NCBI GenBank assembly: GCA_031274715.1
Contig: JAISPT010000045.1
Span: 1 to 42,083 of the forward strand
From: Azonexus sp.
GTDB taxonomy: Bacteria; Pseudomonadota; Gammaproteobacteria; Burkholderiales; Rhodocyclaceae
DNA length: 42,083 nucleotides
Direction: 5' to 3'
In this document: one piece after another, positions 41,385 through 42,083 of the stretch
Layout of the letters: each line of letters opens with the position of its first letter
How positions within the stretch are numbered: position 1 is the first letter of the stretch
Notes under the pieces: model-generated
Seen by the model: the letters and a program-made list of their open reading frames with translations, nothing else
Told to the model about the DNA's origin: nothing
Databases searched by the model: none
Translations under genes and position numbers: made by a program

Positions 41385-42083
41385 CCAAGATCGAAAACGT
41401 CAACGTATCGGCATTCGACCCCATGCCGACTCCGGCCGAAATCCACGCCCGCCTGCCGCTGAGCGCCAAGGCCGAAACCACCGTCAGCCGCGGCCGGGAA
41501 TTGCTGTGCAATATCCTCGACCGCAAGGATCATCGGCTGTTCGTCGTCGTTGGCCCCTGCTCCATTCATGACCCGGTGGCCGGCCTCGACTATGCGCGCC
41601 GCCTGAAGGGACTGGCCGATGAAGTCAGCGACACGCTGCAGATCATCATGCGCGTCTATTTCGAGAAACCGCGTACCACCGTCGGCTGGAAGGGCTATAT
41701 CAACGACCCGTTCATGGACGATTCCTTCCGGGTCGATGTTGGCATGGAGCGTGCCCGCCAGTTCCTGCTGCAAGTCAACGAACTCGGCCTACCCGCTGGC
41801 ACCGAGGCGCTCGACCCCTACGGCCCGCAGTACTATGGCGACCTGATCACGTGGACGGCCATCGGCGCCCGCACCACCGAATCGCAGACCCACCGCGAAA
41901 TGTCCTCCGGCCTGTCCACGCCGGTCGGCTTCAAGAACGCTACCAGCGGCGATCTGGCGGTAGCCACCAACGCCATTCTGTCGGCTTCCAACCCGCATTC
42001 CTTTCTCGGCCTGAACAACGACGGCCGCGTCGCCATCGTTCGCACCACCGGCAATGCCTACGGCCATGTCGTGCTGCGCGGCG
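41381..42083 (+). CDS. aroG: 3-deoxy-7-phosphoheptulonate synthase (partial, runs off window)
   Basis: The first step of the shikimate pathway: PEP plus erythrose 4-phosphate to DAHP (class I-alpha, AroG/AroF/AroH type). The first 234 residues are present of about 350. Signatures: VVVGPCSIHDPVAGLDYARR, MRVYFEKPRTTVGWKGY, IGARTTESQTHREMSSGLST and GFKNATSGDL. The feedback subtype (Phe, Tyr or Trp) cannot be told from this part, so the symbol is provisional. It is translationally coupled to mfd by ATGA. Confidence 0.93.
   Translation, partial: MTKIENVNVSAFDPMPTPAEIHARLPLSAKAETTVSRGRELLCNILDRKDHRLFVVVGPCSIHDPVAGLDYARRLKGLADEVSDTLQIIMRVYFEKPRTTVGWKGYINDPFMDDSFRVDVGMERARQFLLQVNELGLPAGTEALDPYGPQYYGDLITWTAIGARTTESQTHREMSSGLSTPVGFKNATSGDLAVATNAILSASNPHSFLGLNNDGRVAIVRTTGNAYGHVVLRG

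Overview
The window is a 42 kb piece of a GC-rich betaproteobacterial chromosome. Gene order and content fit Rhodocyclales (Dechloromonas/Azospira/Accumulibacter-like), but that placement rests on recognised families and synteny, not on a search. I see 33 protein genes (ppsA and aroG cut by the window ends), one gene fragment and one repeated gene end. No tRNA, rRNA or CRISPR array was recognised. No gene-free stretch exceeds about 300 bases; the longer gaps (7837-8074, 18077-18302, 21946-22160, 27409-27631, 28172-28361, 34359-34632) are described in the entries.

1-3860: a phosphoenolpyruvate synthase control module. A PdhR-like GntR/FCD regulator lies just upstream of ppsA on the minus strand. 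Divergently, ppsR encodes the kinase/phosphotransferase that controls PEP synthase activity. The regulator's promoter carries two TGGTnnnACC operators.

3087-18076, all minus strand: the conserved translation and envelope-assembly superoperon. In transcription order it is rpsB, tsf, pyrH, frr, uppS, cdsA, dxr, rseP, bamA, skp, lpxD, fabZ, lpxA, lpxB, rnhB and a TrmH-family RNA methyltransferase. Most junctions are overlaps or gaps of a few bases. The exception is a 244-bp MITE-like inverted-repeat element between skp and lpxD.

18303-29273: an accessory block between rpsB and map, two genes that are commonly divergent neighbours. It holds a complete lipid A aminoarabinose (Ara4N) pathway, except ugd, split into two divergent operons: arnA-arnD-arnE-arnF (minus) and arnB-arnC-GT-C transferase-arnT (plus). 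An AT-richer PEP-CTERM exported-protein gene with its own terminator and an orphan rfbD follow. Lipid A synthesis (lpx) and its modification (arn) therefore lie close together.

29392-32762: map and glnD, coupled by a GTGA overlap. 32680-36106: a small accessory block with a membrane-anchored C13 (legumain-like) peptidase, a degraded fragment of a second C13 gene, and a malonyl-CoA decarboxylase. It is bracketed by two copies of the glnD 3' end (88% identical over 76 nt), and the decarboxylase stop codon lies in the second copy. 36156-42083: a FapA/DUF342 protein (minus), divergent from mfd, then aroG in a coupled overlap.

The least ordinary features are the glnD/C13 duplication scar, the inverted-repeat element in the lpx-bam operon, the split arn island with two GT-C transferases, and the twin operators before the ppsA regulator.
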